NCBI GenBank assembly: GCA_049652385.1
Contig: JBASDX010000005.1
Coordinates: 186,001-250,000 of the forward strand
Direction of reading: 5' to 3'
Source: DMER64 sp049652385
GTDB lineage: Bacteria; Bacteroidota; Bacteroidia; Bacteroidales; UBA932
DNA length: 64,000 nt
The notes under the pieces are model-generated. The model saw only the letters and a list, made by a program, of their open reading frames with translations, was not told the origin of the DNA and searched no databases. Positions 44,396-53,318 of this stretch are shown here, in pieces. The position numbers and the translations under genes were made by a program. Position 1 is the stretch's first letter. Every line of letters begins with the position of its first letter.

Positions 44396-44953
44396 CTATT
44401 GTTCTTCCATGCCCGGCAATTGCGTAGGAGCTACCTTTTCTGCCGGAATACCCAATACGGCTTTGGCTAACGGCAGCACATCCACACTTGACTTTTCATC
44501 AAAATAAATGAGAGCGCCTGCCGACAGATCGAATATAAAGGCAAAACCTTGCTCTTTGGCTACTTTTTCAATCGCCTGATTTGCTTTCTGGAAGACCGGT
44601 GAAAACAGGATTTGCTGCATTTGCTGGTATTCCTGTTGCGCTCCCTGGCTGAATTGCTCCAAACGTTGTTGCAATTCTATCAATTCACGCTGTTTGGACT
44701 CCAATACGGCGGCAGACCACGTAGCTTGTCTTTGTTGATAAGTGTTGTATTTGGTCTGGTACTCCTGCTGCATTTCTGCAATAGTATCCTCCAATTCCTG
44801 GGTATAGCTTTGTAATTTCACCAGGGCTGAATCCCTTTCCGGCATAAGACCGATGAGTTCCTGAGAATTGATATGGCCAAATTTCAAAGTTTGCGCAAAG
44901 GCTGTGCCCAGTACACAGGTAATTACAACCAGGAGGGTAACAATACGTTTCAT
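44396..44953 (-). CDS. Skp/OmpH-family periplasmic chaperone, copy 2
   Basis: A 185-residue secreted protein: signal peptide 1-20 (ends GTAFA), then FGHINSQELIGLMPERDSA and a long coiled coil rich in Q and E (about 45-125) and the family C-terminal beta segment FAFIFDLSAGALIYFD. Skp-type chaperones escort outer-membrane proteins to BamA, whose gene is two upstream. The ATG at 44953 starts the signal peptide; longer frames are not supported. A TACATTTG element upstream may add an internal promoter. Confidence 0.9.
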   Translation of the reverse strand: MKRIVTLLVVITCVLGTAFAQTLKFGHINSQELIGLMPERDSALVKLQSYTQELEDTIAEMQQEYQTKYNTYQQRQATWSAAVLESKQRELIELQQRLEQFSQGAQQEYQQMQQILFSPVFQKANQAIEKVAKEQGFAFIFDLSAGALIYFDEKSSVDVLPLAKAVLGIPAEKVAPTQLPGMEEQ

Positions 44954-44975
44954 AAATTTTTGTTTATAAAGAATA

Positions 44976-44983
44976 CAAATGTA
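44976..44983 (-). promoter_or_regulatory. possible internal promoter for second Skp gene and murI
   Basis: On the minus strand TACATTTG matches TAnnTTTG in the 38-base gap between the two Skp genes. No clear -33 element is seen. Confidence 0.35.
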
Positions 44984-44991
44984 CAAAATAA

Positions 44992-45504
44992 TTACTTGAG
45001 AACCCGTAATCTTTCTATAACCAGATTACTTATGTCTATGGCAGCGGAGTAGTGCACAATGCCCATTCCGGCGGATACATCCAGTACAAGAGCGTAACCA
45101 TACATTTCTGCCACATGATTTATGGCTTGCTGCATCCTGTCTTGAATGGGCTTGAACAGGGCCATGGATTCCTGAGACATGACTCCTTCCTGACCAAAAT
45201 ACTGTTCCTGCATTTCCTTCACCTCTTTTTCCCGGTCAATAATTGCTTGTTCCCTTACTTTTCTTTGCTGAGGGTTCAACGTGCCTTTGTCGTTTTGATA
45301 TTTCTGGAACATGCGTTCCAGAGCGTCATATTCTCTTTGCAGCCTCTGGCTGTACTGTTCCTGCAATTGCGATATCTTCTCCTGTGCGGCCGTATATTCG
45401 GATAAAGCTCCCAATATTTTTTCTGAATCGACTACGGCATATTTTTGAGCCCACACGTTTCCCGCCATCAGAAGAATCCCCAATAAGAAAACTATTCTTT
45501 TCAT
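44992..45504 (-). CDS. Skp/OmpH-family periplasmic chaperone, copy 1
   Basis: A 170-residue secreted protein: signal peptide 1-19 (MKRIVFLLGILLMAGNVWA), then KYAVVDSEKILGALSEYTAAQEK, a coiled coil (about 45-110) and the C-terminal YALVLDVSAGMGIVHYS. It lies 10 bases after bamA and is a paralogue of the next gene; Skp acts as a homotrimer, and the pair may form mixed or alternative trimers. Confidence 0.91.
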   Translation of the reverse strand: MKRIVFLLGILLMAGNVWAQKYAVVDSEKILGALSEYTAAQEKISQLQEQYSQRLQREYDALERMFQKYQNDKGTLNPQQRKVREQAIIDREKEVKEMQEQYFGQEGVMSQESMALFKPIQDRMQQAINHVAEMYGYALVLDVSAGMGIVHYSAAIDISNLVIERLRVLK

Positions 45505-45514
45505 AACAATAGAT

Positions 45515-48019
45515 TTAAAATGTTTGTCCAATCATAAAATGGAAATTAGAACCGCCCTTTTTGCCACTGAAATCTGTGTCAAATCCATAACCCCAATCGA
45601 TACCCAGCAAACCAATCATGGGCAGGAATACCCTTACACCCACACCGGTGGCTCTTTTAATGGTAAAAGGATTGAAGTCACGGATATCGCTCCAGCAATT
45701 GCCGCCTTCAAGGAAAATAAGGGCGTAAATGGTAGATTGCGGTTGCAAAATAACGGGATACCGCAATTCCACCGTATACCGGGTATATACACGACCCGTA
45801 TACGCATCGTCTTTTGTGGGAGTCAGTGAATAATTGGAATAACCGCGCTGTGAAACAATATCTGCTCCGTACGTATTGTACCCGCTCATGCCGTCTCCTC
45901 CCAACATGAAGCCTTCAAACGGAGAATACCCCAAACTTCTGCTGTAATACCCCAGGTACCCGAAGTTGGCTCTGGTCATAAGTACCAGATCTCCAATGAT
46001 TCGTGTGTAGATACTGGCATCAAATTTCCATTTGTGGTATTCAATCCAGCGGTACCTTTGGGCCGTGGACATGGAAGCATAATCCGTGTTCTTGTCCCTG
46101 AACAGCGAATAAGGCGGAGTTACCTGTAAACTCAGCTTAAAATCAGATCCTTGCCGCGGATAGATAATCTGGTCCGTAGAATTGCGTTGCAGACTAACGG
46201 TATAATCCACAATGTTGGACTGGCCATCGGTAAACATAAAATAATACCCCCAGTCCTGCAGGTTGTACCGCTTCACATCCAATTGGCTGTAAAAGACAAA
46301 GTAGTTATCGGGCCACTTGAGCCGGGTACCCAACCCAATTCCAAGACCGTACACTTCCATAAACTGGTCGTTGGTCAGGTAGTAGTACGTAGAGGCCGTT
46401 TGCCGGGTGTAATAAATACTTGTGCTGAACGAGGTGGGTTTTTTGCCTGTCAGCCACGGTTCCACAAACGTTGAACTGAGTGCCATGTAGTACGTTCCGT
46501 TCGTTTGGAAACGTATGGAAAGTGTTTGCCCGTCCCCCAGGGGAACAGGCCTCCAGGCTTCCTTGTCAAAAAGTCTTTTGATGGAAAAATTGTTGAAACT
46601 GATACCAACCGTCCCTACAAACGTATTTCCGCCCCATCCCCCGGCGATCTCAAACTGGCTGTCGGGCTTTTCTGTAACGTTATAGAGAATATCTACCGTA
46701 TTGCTCGCCTGGTTGGGAATCACATTGAACCCGCTGCCCATTTGCATGATGGCCTCCTGGTCAAAATGACCCATGGAAGCTATCTCGCGGATGGAACGCT
46801 CCAATTCTGTCTGGCTGAACAGGTAGCCGGGCCGCGTAAATACCTGACGGCGTACTATTTTTTCGTTGGAAACGTTGTTTCCGTTGATGACAATCCTGTT
46901 GTAGGTGGCCGGTTTCCCTTCAAAAACACGCATCTCTATGTCTACGGAATCTTTTTCTATGGTTACTTCCACGGGTACTATCCTAAAGAACAGGTAACCC
47001 TGGTCTTTGTAAATCTGGGACACGTTCTGCTGCTGCAATTTACCGCCGCCAAAAAGCCGCTCCTCCATGGTGACCACGTCGTACACATCGCCCTTTTCTA
47101 TACGAAGGACAGAGTTGAGCACATCTGCCCCGTATTGCGTATTTCCTGTCCAGGTAATGTTTCTGAAATAATATTTCTGTCCCTGGTCTATCTCTATGTC
47201 AATACCCAGGTTCTTTTCATCTATGGTATAAATGGAATCCCTCACAATCCGGGCATCGCGGTATCCCAATTCGTGGAATTTTTGTAACAGCAGCTGTTTG
47301 TCATTCTTAAATTCCTTTTCATCAAATTTTTTACTGAAAAAGAAATTGTAAAAACGTTTGTCTTTCGTTTTTTTCATGGCAAACCGCATTTTGAGCAAAG
47401 ACAATTCTTCACTTCCCAAAAAGTTGATTTGCTTAATGCGGACCTTGTTGTTTTTCTTTACGTGAAAGGTAACTTGTACGGCGTTTTTAATGGTGGTGTC
47501 TTCCTGATGCGTAGCCCATACCTCCGTATTTAAAAAGCCTTTCTCCACATAATACCTGCGTATGATATCGCCGGAAGATTTGATGATATAATCGGACAAT
47601 TCGCTGCCTCTTCTGAGCTTTACCCTTTCTTCAATATCTGATTTTTCTCCTTTTTTGATTCCCTCAAATTTCCATTGCGACACCCTGGGCCGCTCCACAA
47701 TGTTGATATTCAGGTACGCGTTATCCTGTACCAGGCTGTCTACGTACACAGCCACGTCAGAAAAGAAGCGCTGCATGAAAAGCCGTTTAACTATGCTTTG
47801 CAATTCTTCCCCGGGAATATTTATGGTATCGCCAATGGCCAGGCCCGTCAAAGAGAGAATCTGATCTGCATTCAAATAATTGACACCTGTAACCGTCAGA
47901 CCGGCAATGGTACATTTACGGGGTTTTGTATAGTCAACGACTACTGAACTTGTCTCAACCTGTGCAAAAAGGGGAAGTGCTATTAAAAACAAAGCAATAG
48001 AAAAAAACAAACGCTTCAT
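45515..48019 (-). CDS. bamA: outer-membrane protein assembly factor BamA
   Basis: An 834-residue Omp85 protein: signal peptide 1-20, five POTRA domains (about 30-430; VTGVNYLNADQILSLTGLAIGD; NGNNVSNEKIVRRQVFTRPG) and a C-terminal 16-strand barrel with GVGVRVFLPMIGLLGIDWGYGFD and the terminal FMIGQTF ending in an aromatic residue. It inserts beta-barrel proteins into the outer membrane. The ATG at 48019 starts the signal peptide. Gene context with uppS and skp is the standard Bacteroidales arrangement; bamD is at 56.1 kb. Confidence 0.96.
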   Translation of the reverse strand: MKRLFFSIALFLIALPLFAQVETSSVVVDYTKPRKCTIAGLTVTGVNYLNADQILSLTGLAIGDTINIPGEELQSIVKRLFMQRFFSDVAVYVDSLVQDNAYLNINIVERPRVSQWKFEGIKKGEKSDIEERVKLRRGSELSDYIIKSSGDIIRRYYVEKGFLNTEVWATHQEDTTIKNAVQVTFHVKKNNKVRIKQINFLGSEELSLLKMRFAMKKTKDKRFYNFFFSKKFDEKEFKNDKQLLLQKFHELGYRDARIVRDSIYTIDEKNLGIDIEIDQGQKYYFRNITWTGNTQYGADVLNSVLRIEKGDVYDVVTMEERLFGGGKLQQQNVSQIYKDQGYLFFRIVPVEVTIEKDSVDIEMRVFEGKPATYNRIVINGNNVSNEKIVRRQVFTRPGYLFSQTELERSIREIASMGHFDQEAIMQMGSGFNVIPNQASNTVDILYNVTEKPDSQFEIAGGWGGNTFVGTVGISFNNFSIKRLFDKEAWRPVPLGDGQTLSIRFQTNGTYYMALSSTFVEPWLTGKKPTSFSTSIYYTRQTASTYYYLTNDQFMEVYGLGIGLGTRLKWPDNYFVFYSQLDVKRYNLQDWGYYFMFTDGQSNIVDYTVSLQRNSTDQIIYPRQGSDFKLSLQVTPPYSLFRDKNTDYASMSTAQRYRWIEYHKWKFDASIYTRIIGDLVLMTRANFGYLGYYSRSLGYSPFEGFMLGGDGMSGYNTYGADIVSQRGYSNYSLTPTKDDAYTGRVYTRYTVELRYPVILQPQSTIYALIFLEGGNCWSDIRDFNPFTIKRATGVGVRVFLPMIGLLGIDWGYGFDTDFSGKKGGSNFHFMIGQTF

Positions 48020-48036
48020 GCAAAGGGATATTATTG

Positions 48037-48777
48037 TCATTCTTCAATTTTTCCAAACCTGCGCTTCCTGTTACTATAGGCTTCAAGGGCCGCACGGAAA
48101 TCAGTCTTGCGAAAATCGGGCCAAAGTACAGGGGTAAAATAGAACTCCGTATAAGCTATCTGCCACAGCATAAAATTGCTGATCCGCTCTTCTCCGCTCG
48201 TTCGTATCATCAAATCGGGATCGGGAATGCCTGCCGTGGACAGATAACGGGCAAAGGTATCGTAAGAAACGGGAACGCGGCTGTCCGGTCCGGTTTCCAT
48301 CAGTTTGGTGACGGCCTGCAGAATATCCCATTTTCCACTGTAATTGACGAATATGAGCAAGACCATTCCCGTGTTGCCTTCTGTCGTTCGCATACATTGC
48401 TCCAGCCGTTCCCGGACCCGGGAACTCAAATGAGGCAAATCCCCTTTAAACAGCACACGGATGTTGTTTTTCATCAAATTGGGGGTTTCGCTTTCGACAT
48501 ATTCCACAATCAACCGCATAAGCGCCTCAATCTCTTCTTCGGGGCGTCCCCAGTTCTCCTCGGAAAAAGCAAACAAACTCAAGTACCGTATGCCCGTTTC
48601 GGCTGCAAATTCCGTTACCTGACGTACCGCCTCGGCTCCCATCCTGTGCCCGTCGTTTCTTTCCAGGTCGTGCTTCAAAGCCCACCGGCCGTTCCCGTCC
48701 ATGATGATGCATACATGGTCCGGCAGCTTCAAACCTTCCGGCTGCGGTTGTATTTCTTTTGGGCTATTCATGTTCAT
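48037..48777 (-). CDS. uppS: undecaprenyl diphosphate synthase
   Basis: A cis-prenyltransferase of 246 residues from the chosen start. The catalytic IIMDGNGRWA segment, FAFSEENWGRP and the C-terminal DLMIRTSGEERISNFMLWQ ... FTPVLWPDF are all present. It makes the lipid carrier for peptidoglycan and other surface glycans. Starts at 48798, 48777 and 48771 are possible; all overlap nadK. It lies 17 bases before bamA. Confidence 0.95.
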   Translation of the reverse strand: MNMNSPKEIQPQPEGLKLPDHVCIIMDGNGRWALKHDLERNDGHRMGAEAVRQVTEFAAETGIRYLSLFAFSEENWGRPEEEIEALMRLIVEYVESETPNLMKNNIRVLFKGDLPHLSSRVRERLEQCMRTTEGNTGMVLLIFVNYSGKWDILQAVTKLMETGPDSRVPVSYDTFARYLSTAGIPDPDLMIRTSGEERISNFMLWQIAYTEFYFTPVLWPDFRKTDFRAALEAYSNRKRRFGKIEE

Positions 48778-49573
48778 GGCCTCCGTTTCTTTTGTCAAAA
48801 CCCATCATGAGTTTTTCCCTTAAGGTAGCTATGAAATCGTTGCCGGCAAAAGAAAGGCTTGTCAGATGAAAGGGAGCCTTTTGTACCTTAAAGCTATAGG
48901 GCAGCGCTACTTTGACGGAGCGGTTATCCAAATGCAATTGCGCATTATCCGTCCGGCTTTTTACCTGAATTTCCAATGTTGCGTCATCCGGAAATACAAT
49001 GGGGCGTACGTTCAAATTGTGCGGAGCAATGGGCGATAATACAAGCACACCCGACTGCGGGAAAACAATGGGGCCACCCACACTTAATGAATACGCGGTT
49101 GATCCCGTCGGCGTGGCTACAATAATGCCGTCACCACGGTACGTAGCCACCGGCTTTCCGTTCATTTTCACATCTACTTCCAGCATGGCAGAGCCTATGC
49201 GCTGGATACAGACTTCGTTGATGGCATAAGGATACACTCCGGAAGGCACTCCTTCCTCCAAGAGAGAAAGCACCGTATGTTTTGTGGCAGAAAATTCTCC
49301 GGCCTTGACCGCATCGAACAAATACCCTATGAAATCCGGCCCGCACCCCGTCAAAAAACCCAACCGCCCAAAATTGACACCGGCAATAGGTATCCCTGAA
49401 TCTTTAACTATTTCAAGAGCCTGTAAAAAGGTACCATCACCTCCTATGGTCACCAGGAGATCTGTCCCGGGCGGGACTTGGCGGTCCTCCCCCAGAATGG
49501 AAAATGTCATATCGCTACGCTCAGGGAGGTGCAGGTCTTTATGTAAATCCTTCCCGTAAAAAACGACCTTCAT
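48764..49573 (-). CDS. nadK: NAD kinase
   Basis: A 269-residue NAD kinase with the GGDGTFL motif, NFGRLGFLTG and the second half motif GDGIIVATPTGSTAYSLSVGGP. It phosphorylates NAD+ to NADP+, the cofactor of gdhA and biosynthesis. The ATG at 49573 (MKVVFYGKDLHKD) is used; the frame is open to 49630 but that stretch holds the promoters. It is the first gene of the leftward envelope operon. Confidence 0.95.
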   Translation of the reverse strand: MKVVFYGKDLHKDLHLPERSDMTFSILGEDRQVPPGTDLLVTIGGDGTFLQALEIVKDSGIPIAGVNFGRLGFLTGCGPDFIGYLFDAVKAGEFSATKHTVLSLLEEGVPSGVYPYAINEVCIQRIGSAMLEVDVKMNGKPVATYRGDGIIVATPTGSTAYSLSVGGPIVFPQSGVLVLSPIAPHNLNVRPIVFPDDATLEIQVKSRTDNAQLHLDNRSVKVALPYSFKVQKAPFHLTSLSFAGNDFIATLREKLMMGFDKRNGGHEHE

Positions 49574-49597
49574 ATTTGTATTGCCAATCAATTGGCT

Positions 49598-49605
49598 TAC
49601 TTTTG
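49598..49605 (+). promoter_or_regulatory. -7 element of pdxJ promoter
   Basis: TACTTTTG matches TAnnTTTG, 18 bases before the pdxJ ATG. It lies 3 bases from the divergent nadK element, so the two promoters overlap face to face and may compete. Confidence 0.55.
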
Positions 49606-49608
49606 CAA

Positions 49609-49616
49609 CAAAGATA
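49609..49616 (-). promoter_or_regulatory. -7 element of nadK operon promoter
   Basis: On the minus strand TATCTTTG, exact TAnnTTTG, about 35 bases before the nadK ATG at 49573. It drives nadK-uppS-bamA-skp-skp-murI. Confidence 0.55.
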
Positions 49617-49623
49617 ACCAATA

Positions 49624-50343
49624 ATGACAAATCTGAGCGTTAATGTAAACAAATTTGCCACTTTGCGCAACGCAAGAGGAGGCAACATGCCGGACGTACT
49701 CCAAGCTGTTAAAGACTGCGAACGTTTTGGAGCTCAAGGCATTACTGTACACCCTCGTCCCGATGAGCGCCACATAAGGTACCGGGACGTACGCGATATC
49801 AGTCCTTTGGTAACTACCGAATTCAATATAGAAGGGAATCCCATTCCCTCGTTCATAGATTTAGTCCTGGAAGTGAAGCCGGCACAAGTGACGCTGGTCC
49901 CCGATGCACACGATGTCATTACCTCCAACGCCGGCTGGGACACCATTACCTTTGCCAAAGAACTGAAAGAATGGATACGCATCTTTAAACAGGCCGGAAT
50001 TCGTACCTCGTTGTTTATCGACCCCAATCCGGAGCTGATCCATGCCGCTGCCCAAACGGGTACGGACCGGGTGGAACTCTACACAGAAGCTTACGCCACA
50101 GGCTATGAAGAAAACCCGGAAAAAGCCATTGAACCTTACGTAATCGCAGCACAAGCAGCCGCTGATTGCGGATTGGGTCTGAATGCGGGACACGACCTGA
50201 ACATGCACAACATCCGTTATTTCCACAGGAATATCCCCAACTTGCTGGAAGTATCCATCGGTCATGCCATTATCTGTGAATCCATTTACCTGGGGCTGGA
50301 GAATGTCATAGGTATTTACCTAAGGGAACTCTCCGATTTTTAA
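49624..50343 (+). CDS. pdxJ: pyridoxine 5'-phosphate synthase
   Basis: A 239-residue TIM-barrel enzyme: LSVNVNKFATLRNARGG, ITVHPRPDERHIRYRDV and GLNAGHDLNMHN are conserved PdxJ segments. It condenses 1-deoxyxylulose 5-phosphate (made by dxs at 23.6 kb) with amino-hydroxyacetone phosphate to form PNP. It starts the rightward set pdxJ-(Skp-like)-purC-LysM protein. Confidence 0.96.
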   Translation: MTNLSVNVNKFATLRNARGGNMPDVLQAVKDCERFGAQGITVHPRPDERHIRYRDVRDISPLVTTEFNIEGNPIPSFIDLVLEVKPAQVTLVPDAHDVITSNAGWDTITFAKELKEWIRIFKQAGIRTSLFIDPNPELIHAAAQTGTDRVELYTEAYATGYEENPEKAIEPYVIAAQAAADCGLGLNAGHDLNMHNIRYFHRNIPNLLEVSIGHAIICESIYLGLENVIGIYLRELSDF

Positions 50344-50344
50344 C

Positions 50345-50352
50345 TATATTTG
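50345..50352 (+). promoter_or_regulatory. -7 element before Skp-like gene
   Basis: TATATTTG, exact TAnnTTTG, starting two bases after the pdxJ stop and 21 bases before the ATG at 50374. Confidence 0.45.
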
Positions 50353-50373
50353 CACGTTTTTATTACTATTATC

Positions 50374-50982
50374 ATGAAGAAAGCATTACCCATAATTACC
50401 ATCGTGTTGGCAGTAGGACTTGCAGTCCTTTACGTATTGCATTTTACCAATAATTGCAAAACCTTCACCGCTGCAGAGCAGACAGAGCGCCAGACGGGAG
50501 AAGCTGCCACAGGAAGTATTGTATACATCCATATTGACTCCCTGTTGAACCAATACGATTTGTTCCTGGACCTGCAGTCAGACCTGACCGCCAAAGCGCG
50601 TATTGTGGAAGACGATTTGAACAAAAAAGGACGCGCTTTTGAAAAGGACGTCAACAATTTTCAGGAGAAAGTACAGAAGGGACTTATTACCAGAAGCCAG
50701 GCAGAAACGCAGCAAAACCAGCTGGCCACCCGTCAGCAGGAATTGGAACAATACGCCCAGCAAAAACAAATGGAACTGGCAGAAGAGAACCAGGTCATGC
50801 TCAACAGAGTCCTGGATGCCATTAAAACCTATCTGGCCGAATACCGCACTCTGCAAAATTACGACATGATTCTGACCACGGACAACAGCAGCAACACGGT
50901 CATTGAAGCCGGTAAATACCTGGACATTACCAAAGATGTTGTAGAAGGGCTTAACCGTGAATATGCCAAAAGCCGTAAATAA
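50374..50982 (+). CDS. OmpH/Skp-like protein with uncleaved-looking membrane anchor
   Basis: A 202-residue protein with one N-terminal hydrophobic segment (about 4-23), a short Cys-containing linker, then SIVYIHIDSLLNQYDLFLDLQSDL, a coiled coil (about 75-145, many Q and E) and the Skp-type C-terminal strand YDMILTTDNSSNTVIEAGKYLDITKDVV. It differs from the two Skp copies by the anchor-like N-terminus, so it may stay in the inner membrane. Start at 50374 because the anchor begins MKKALPIIT. It is 9 bases before purC. Confidence 0.85.
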   Translation: MKKALPIITIVLAVGLAVLYVLHFTNNCKTFTAAEQTERQTGEAATGSIVYIHIDSLLNQYDLFLDLQSDLTAKARIVEDDLNKKGRAFEKDVNNFQEKVQKGLITRSQAETQQNQLATRQQELEQYAQQKQMELAEENQVMLNRVLDAIKTYLAEYRTLQNYDMILTTDNSSNTVIEAGKYLDITKDVVEGLNREYAKSRK

Positions 50983-50991
50983 ACGGACTGC

Positions 50992-51942
50992 ATGGAATCA
51001 GTGACAGAAACACAGTTTCATTTTCCGGGTCAAACACAATTCTACAAAGGAAAAGTACGCGACGTATATACCATTAACGACCGCCTGCTGGTCATGGTGA
51101 CTACAGACCGTATATCTGCCTTTGACATAGTCTTTCCGGAAGGCGTACCGTACAAAGGACAGATCCTGAACAGCATGGCGGCTCAATTTCTGGATGCCAC
51201 TTCCGATATCCTGCCCAACTGGAAAATTGCCGTGCCGCACCCCATGGTCACTGTAGGATATAAATGCCGGCCGTTTCCCATAGAAATGATCGTACGCGGA
51301 TACCTGACGGGCAGCGCATGGAGGGCCTATAAAAGCGGACAACGGTCCTTATGCGGCATCCCCCTTCCGGACGGCATGAAAGAACATCAGGCGTTCCCTC
51401 GCCCCCTTATCACCCCTACCACCAAAGCCGAGTCAGGATTTCATGATGAAAACATCAGCCGGGAAGAGATCCTGGAACGAGGACTCGTTTCTGAAGAAGA
51501 TTACGTACAACTGGAATCTTATGCGCTGGCCCTTTTTGAACGAGGCCGCCGCTACGCCGCGGAAAAAGGCTTGATACTGGTAGATACCAAGTACGAATTT
51601 GGCAAACGCGACGACACCATATACCTGATAGACGAAATCCACACTCCGGATTCATCGCGTTATTTTTACACAGAAGATTACCTGGAACAATTCCCCAAAG
51701 GCCTGCCACCCAGGCAGCTGTCCAAAGAATTTGTAAGGGAGTGGCTGATGGAAAACGGCTTTAGCGGAGGGCCCGGCCAAACCCTGCCTGCCTTGACGCG
51801 GGATGTTTTGGAGGGCATATCGCAACGGTACATAGAATTGTACGAGCATTTGACAGGCATGACTTTTGTTCCGCAAACATACGACAGCACTTTTTACGAT
51901 ACCCTGGAAGGCTGCATCCGAAATATGCTTGCCCGTTTATGA
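50992..51942 (+). CDS. purC: SAICAR synthetase
   Basis: A 316-residue phosphoribosylaminoimidazole-succinocarboxamide synthase: FYKGKVRDVYTINDRLLVMVTTDRISAFD, IEMIVRGYLTGSAW and LVDTKYEFGKRDD are diagnostic. It adds aspartate to CAIR in purine synthesis. The length is the longer type usual in this phylum. Its stop overlaps the next gene by 4 bases. Confidence 0.97.
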   Translation: MESVTETQFHFPGQTQFYKGKVRDVYTINDRLLVMVTTDRISAFDIVFPEGVPYKGQILNSMAAQFLDATSDILPNWKIAVPHPMVTVGYKCRPFPIEMIVRGYLTGSAWRAYKSGQRSLCGIPLPDGMKEHQAFPRPLITPTTKAESGFHDENISREEILERGLVSEEDYVQLESYALALFERGRRYAAEKGLILVDTKYEFGKRDDTIYLIDEIHTPDSSRYFYTEDYLEQFPKGLPPRQLSKEFVREWLMENGFSGGPGQTLPALTRDVLEGISQRYIELYEHLTGMTFVPQTYDSTFYDTLEGCIRNMLARL

Positions 51943-53318
51943 AATTTCGCACACTCATAACAACCCTCCTGCTGCTGGTATCTGTGGCCGTTCACGCACA
52001 GGAACCCCGGTATATCAGACATAAGGTACGCTGGATGGAAACGTTGTATTCCATTGGCAGAAAATATCAGGTGGACCCTAAAGAAATAGCCATCCTGAAC
52101 AACCTCCCCACAGGAGAAATCTACCGCGGTCAGATATTGCTCATTCCGGACAAAACAAAACAAACAAACATATATTTAGAAGATACCCGGGCAGATACGC
52201 TCCTGACAGAAGAAGCTGTTTTCCCCGACACCGACCGGAAAGAAGAAGGCGCTTCACCCTGCCTGTTTTTTGAACGGAACCGCGATTACAAACCTGTTCT
52301 TTCCGTATTGCTGCCTTTTGAAGACATACCGGAAAACGCCGGTTTTCTTGAATTTTACCAGGGATTGCTGCTGGCTGTGGAGCAAATGAAACAAACCGGC
52401 ATGCAAGCCGTTGTACAGGTATACGACTGGGATGAAGAAGGCACGGACGCTTTGCTTTCGTCCTACGATCTGGCAAGAAGCCAGGTAATCATAGGTCCTG
52501 TATACGCTCCCGATGTAGGTACCGCCCTGGCCTACTTCAGGGACAGTGCCACTAAAATCGTCTCTCCGCTAGACAGCAAATCGGACGTGTGGGTCAGTTC
52601 TTTTTCCAACTTTTTACAAGTACAGCCCCCGTTGGAAATACAACAGGAAGCCATCCTGAAATACCTGGAACCGCACCGGTCCGCCGTATGGGTCATATCG
52701 GAAGAAGGAGAACAACTGATTGCTCCCGGTATCAGAGGCTTGCTGGATAGGAATGTTATCCCTTACAGAAGTTTTGCCTACGATGTATTGAAGGGCCGTG
52801 AGGTCACCGAACAACTGAAAGAATTACTGGAGAATTACCCGCACAACCAAATTATTATTGCTTCTCAAAACGAGGCATTTGTATCGGATGCCATCCGCAA
52901 TTTACACCTGTTGTCCGCTTATGAGCACATTCCCATAGAGTTGTTTGGATTGTCGCGTTGGTATGGATTCAAAACGCTGGATCTGACAGCGTTACATGAG
53001 TTGAAAGTGGTACTTCCGCTATCGGCATACGTAGATTACACGCAAGAACACGTCAAGGATTTTGTAGCCCTTTACCGTGCCTTATTCCATAGCGAACCTA
53101 CTGCCTTTGCCTTCCAGGGATACGATATTGCCTACTTCTTCCTGCAGGCTTTGTACCAATACGGACCACATTTTGAAGATTGTCTAGACAACCTGCACCT
53201 GCCCCTGCTGCAAACACGGCTGTCTTTTGTACGCAAAGACCCCGGTCACGGCTTTATCAACACAGGTGTACGGATGGTCCGCTACCTGCCCGATTATTCC
53301 ATTGAACTACTGCCGTAA
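51939..53318 (+). CDS. LysM domain plus periplasmic-binding-fold protein
   Basis: A 459-residue exported protein: signal peptide 1-20 (ends HAQ), one LysM repeat at about 25-70 (YIRHKVRWMETLYSIGRKYQVDPKEIAILN ... GQILLIPD) and a type I periplasmic binding-protein fold (about 115-440; VLLPFEDIPENAGFLEFYQGLLLAVEQM). Bacteroidetes have this fusion widely. The fold resembles the outer-membrane activators of penicillin-binding proteins (LpoA) as well as amino-acid receptors, so a cell-wall role is the better guess given LysM; the ligand is unknown. It overlaps purC by 4 bases and the convergent nagB by 12. Confidence 0.82.
   Translation: MKFRTLITTLLLLVSVAVHAQEPRYIRHKVRWMETLYSIGRKYQVDPKEIAILNNLPTGEIYRGQILLIPDKTKQTNIYLEDTRADTLLTEEAVFPDTDRKEEGASPCLFFERNRDYKPVLSVLLPFEDIPENAGFLEFYQGLLLAVEQMKQTGMQAVVQVYDWDEEGTDALLSSYDLARSQVIIGPVYAPDVGTALAYFRDSATKIVSPLDSKSDVWVSSFSNFLQVQPPLEIQQEAILKYLEPHRSAVWVISEEGEQLIAPGIRGLLDRNVIPYRSFAYDVLKGREVTEQLKELLENYPHNQIIIASQNEAFVSDAIRNLHLLSAYEHIPIELFGLSRWYGFKTLDLTALHELKVVLPLSAYVDYTQEHVKDFVALYRALFHSEPTAFAFQGYDIAYFFLQALYQYGPHFEDCLDNLHLPLLQTRLSFVRKDPGHGFINTGVRMVRYLPDYSIELLP

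Noticed and set aside
46505..47287. 260-codon plus-strand frame inside bamA
   Set aside because: Antisense to POTRA and barrel codons, no motif or start signal.
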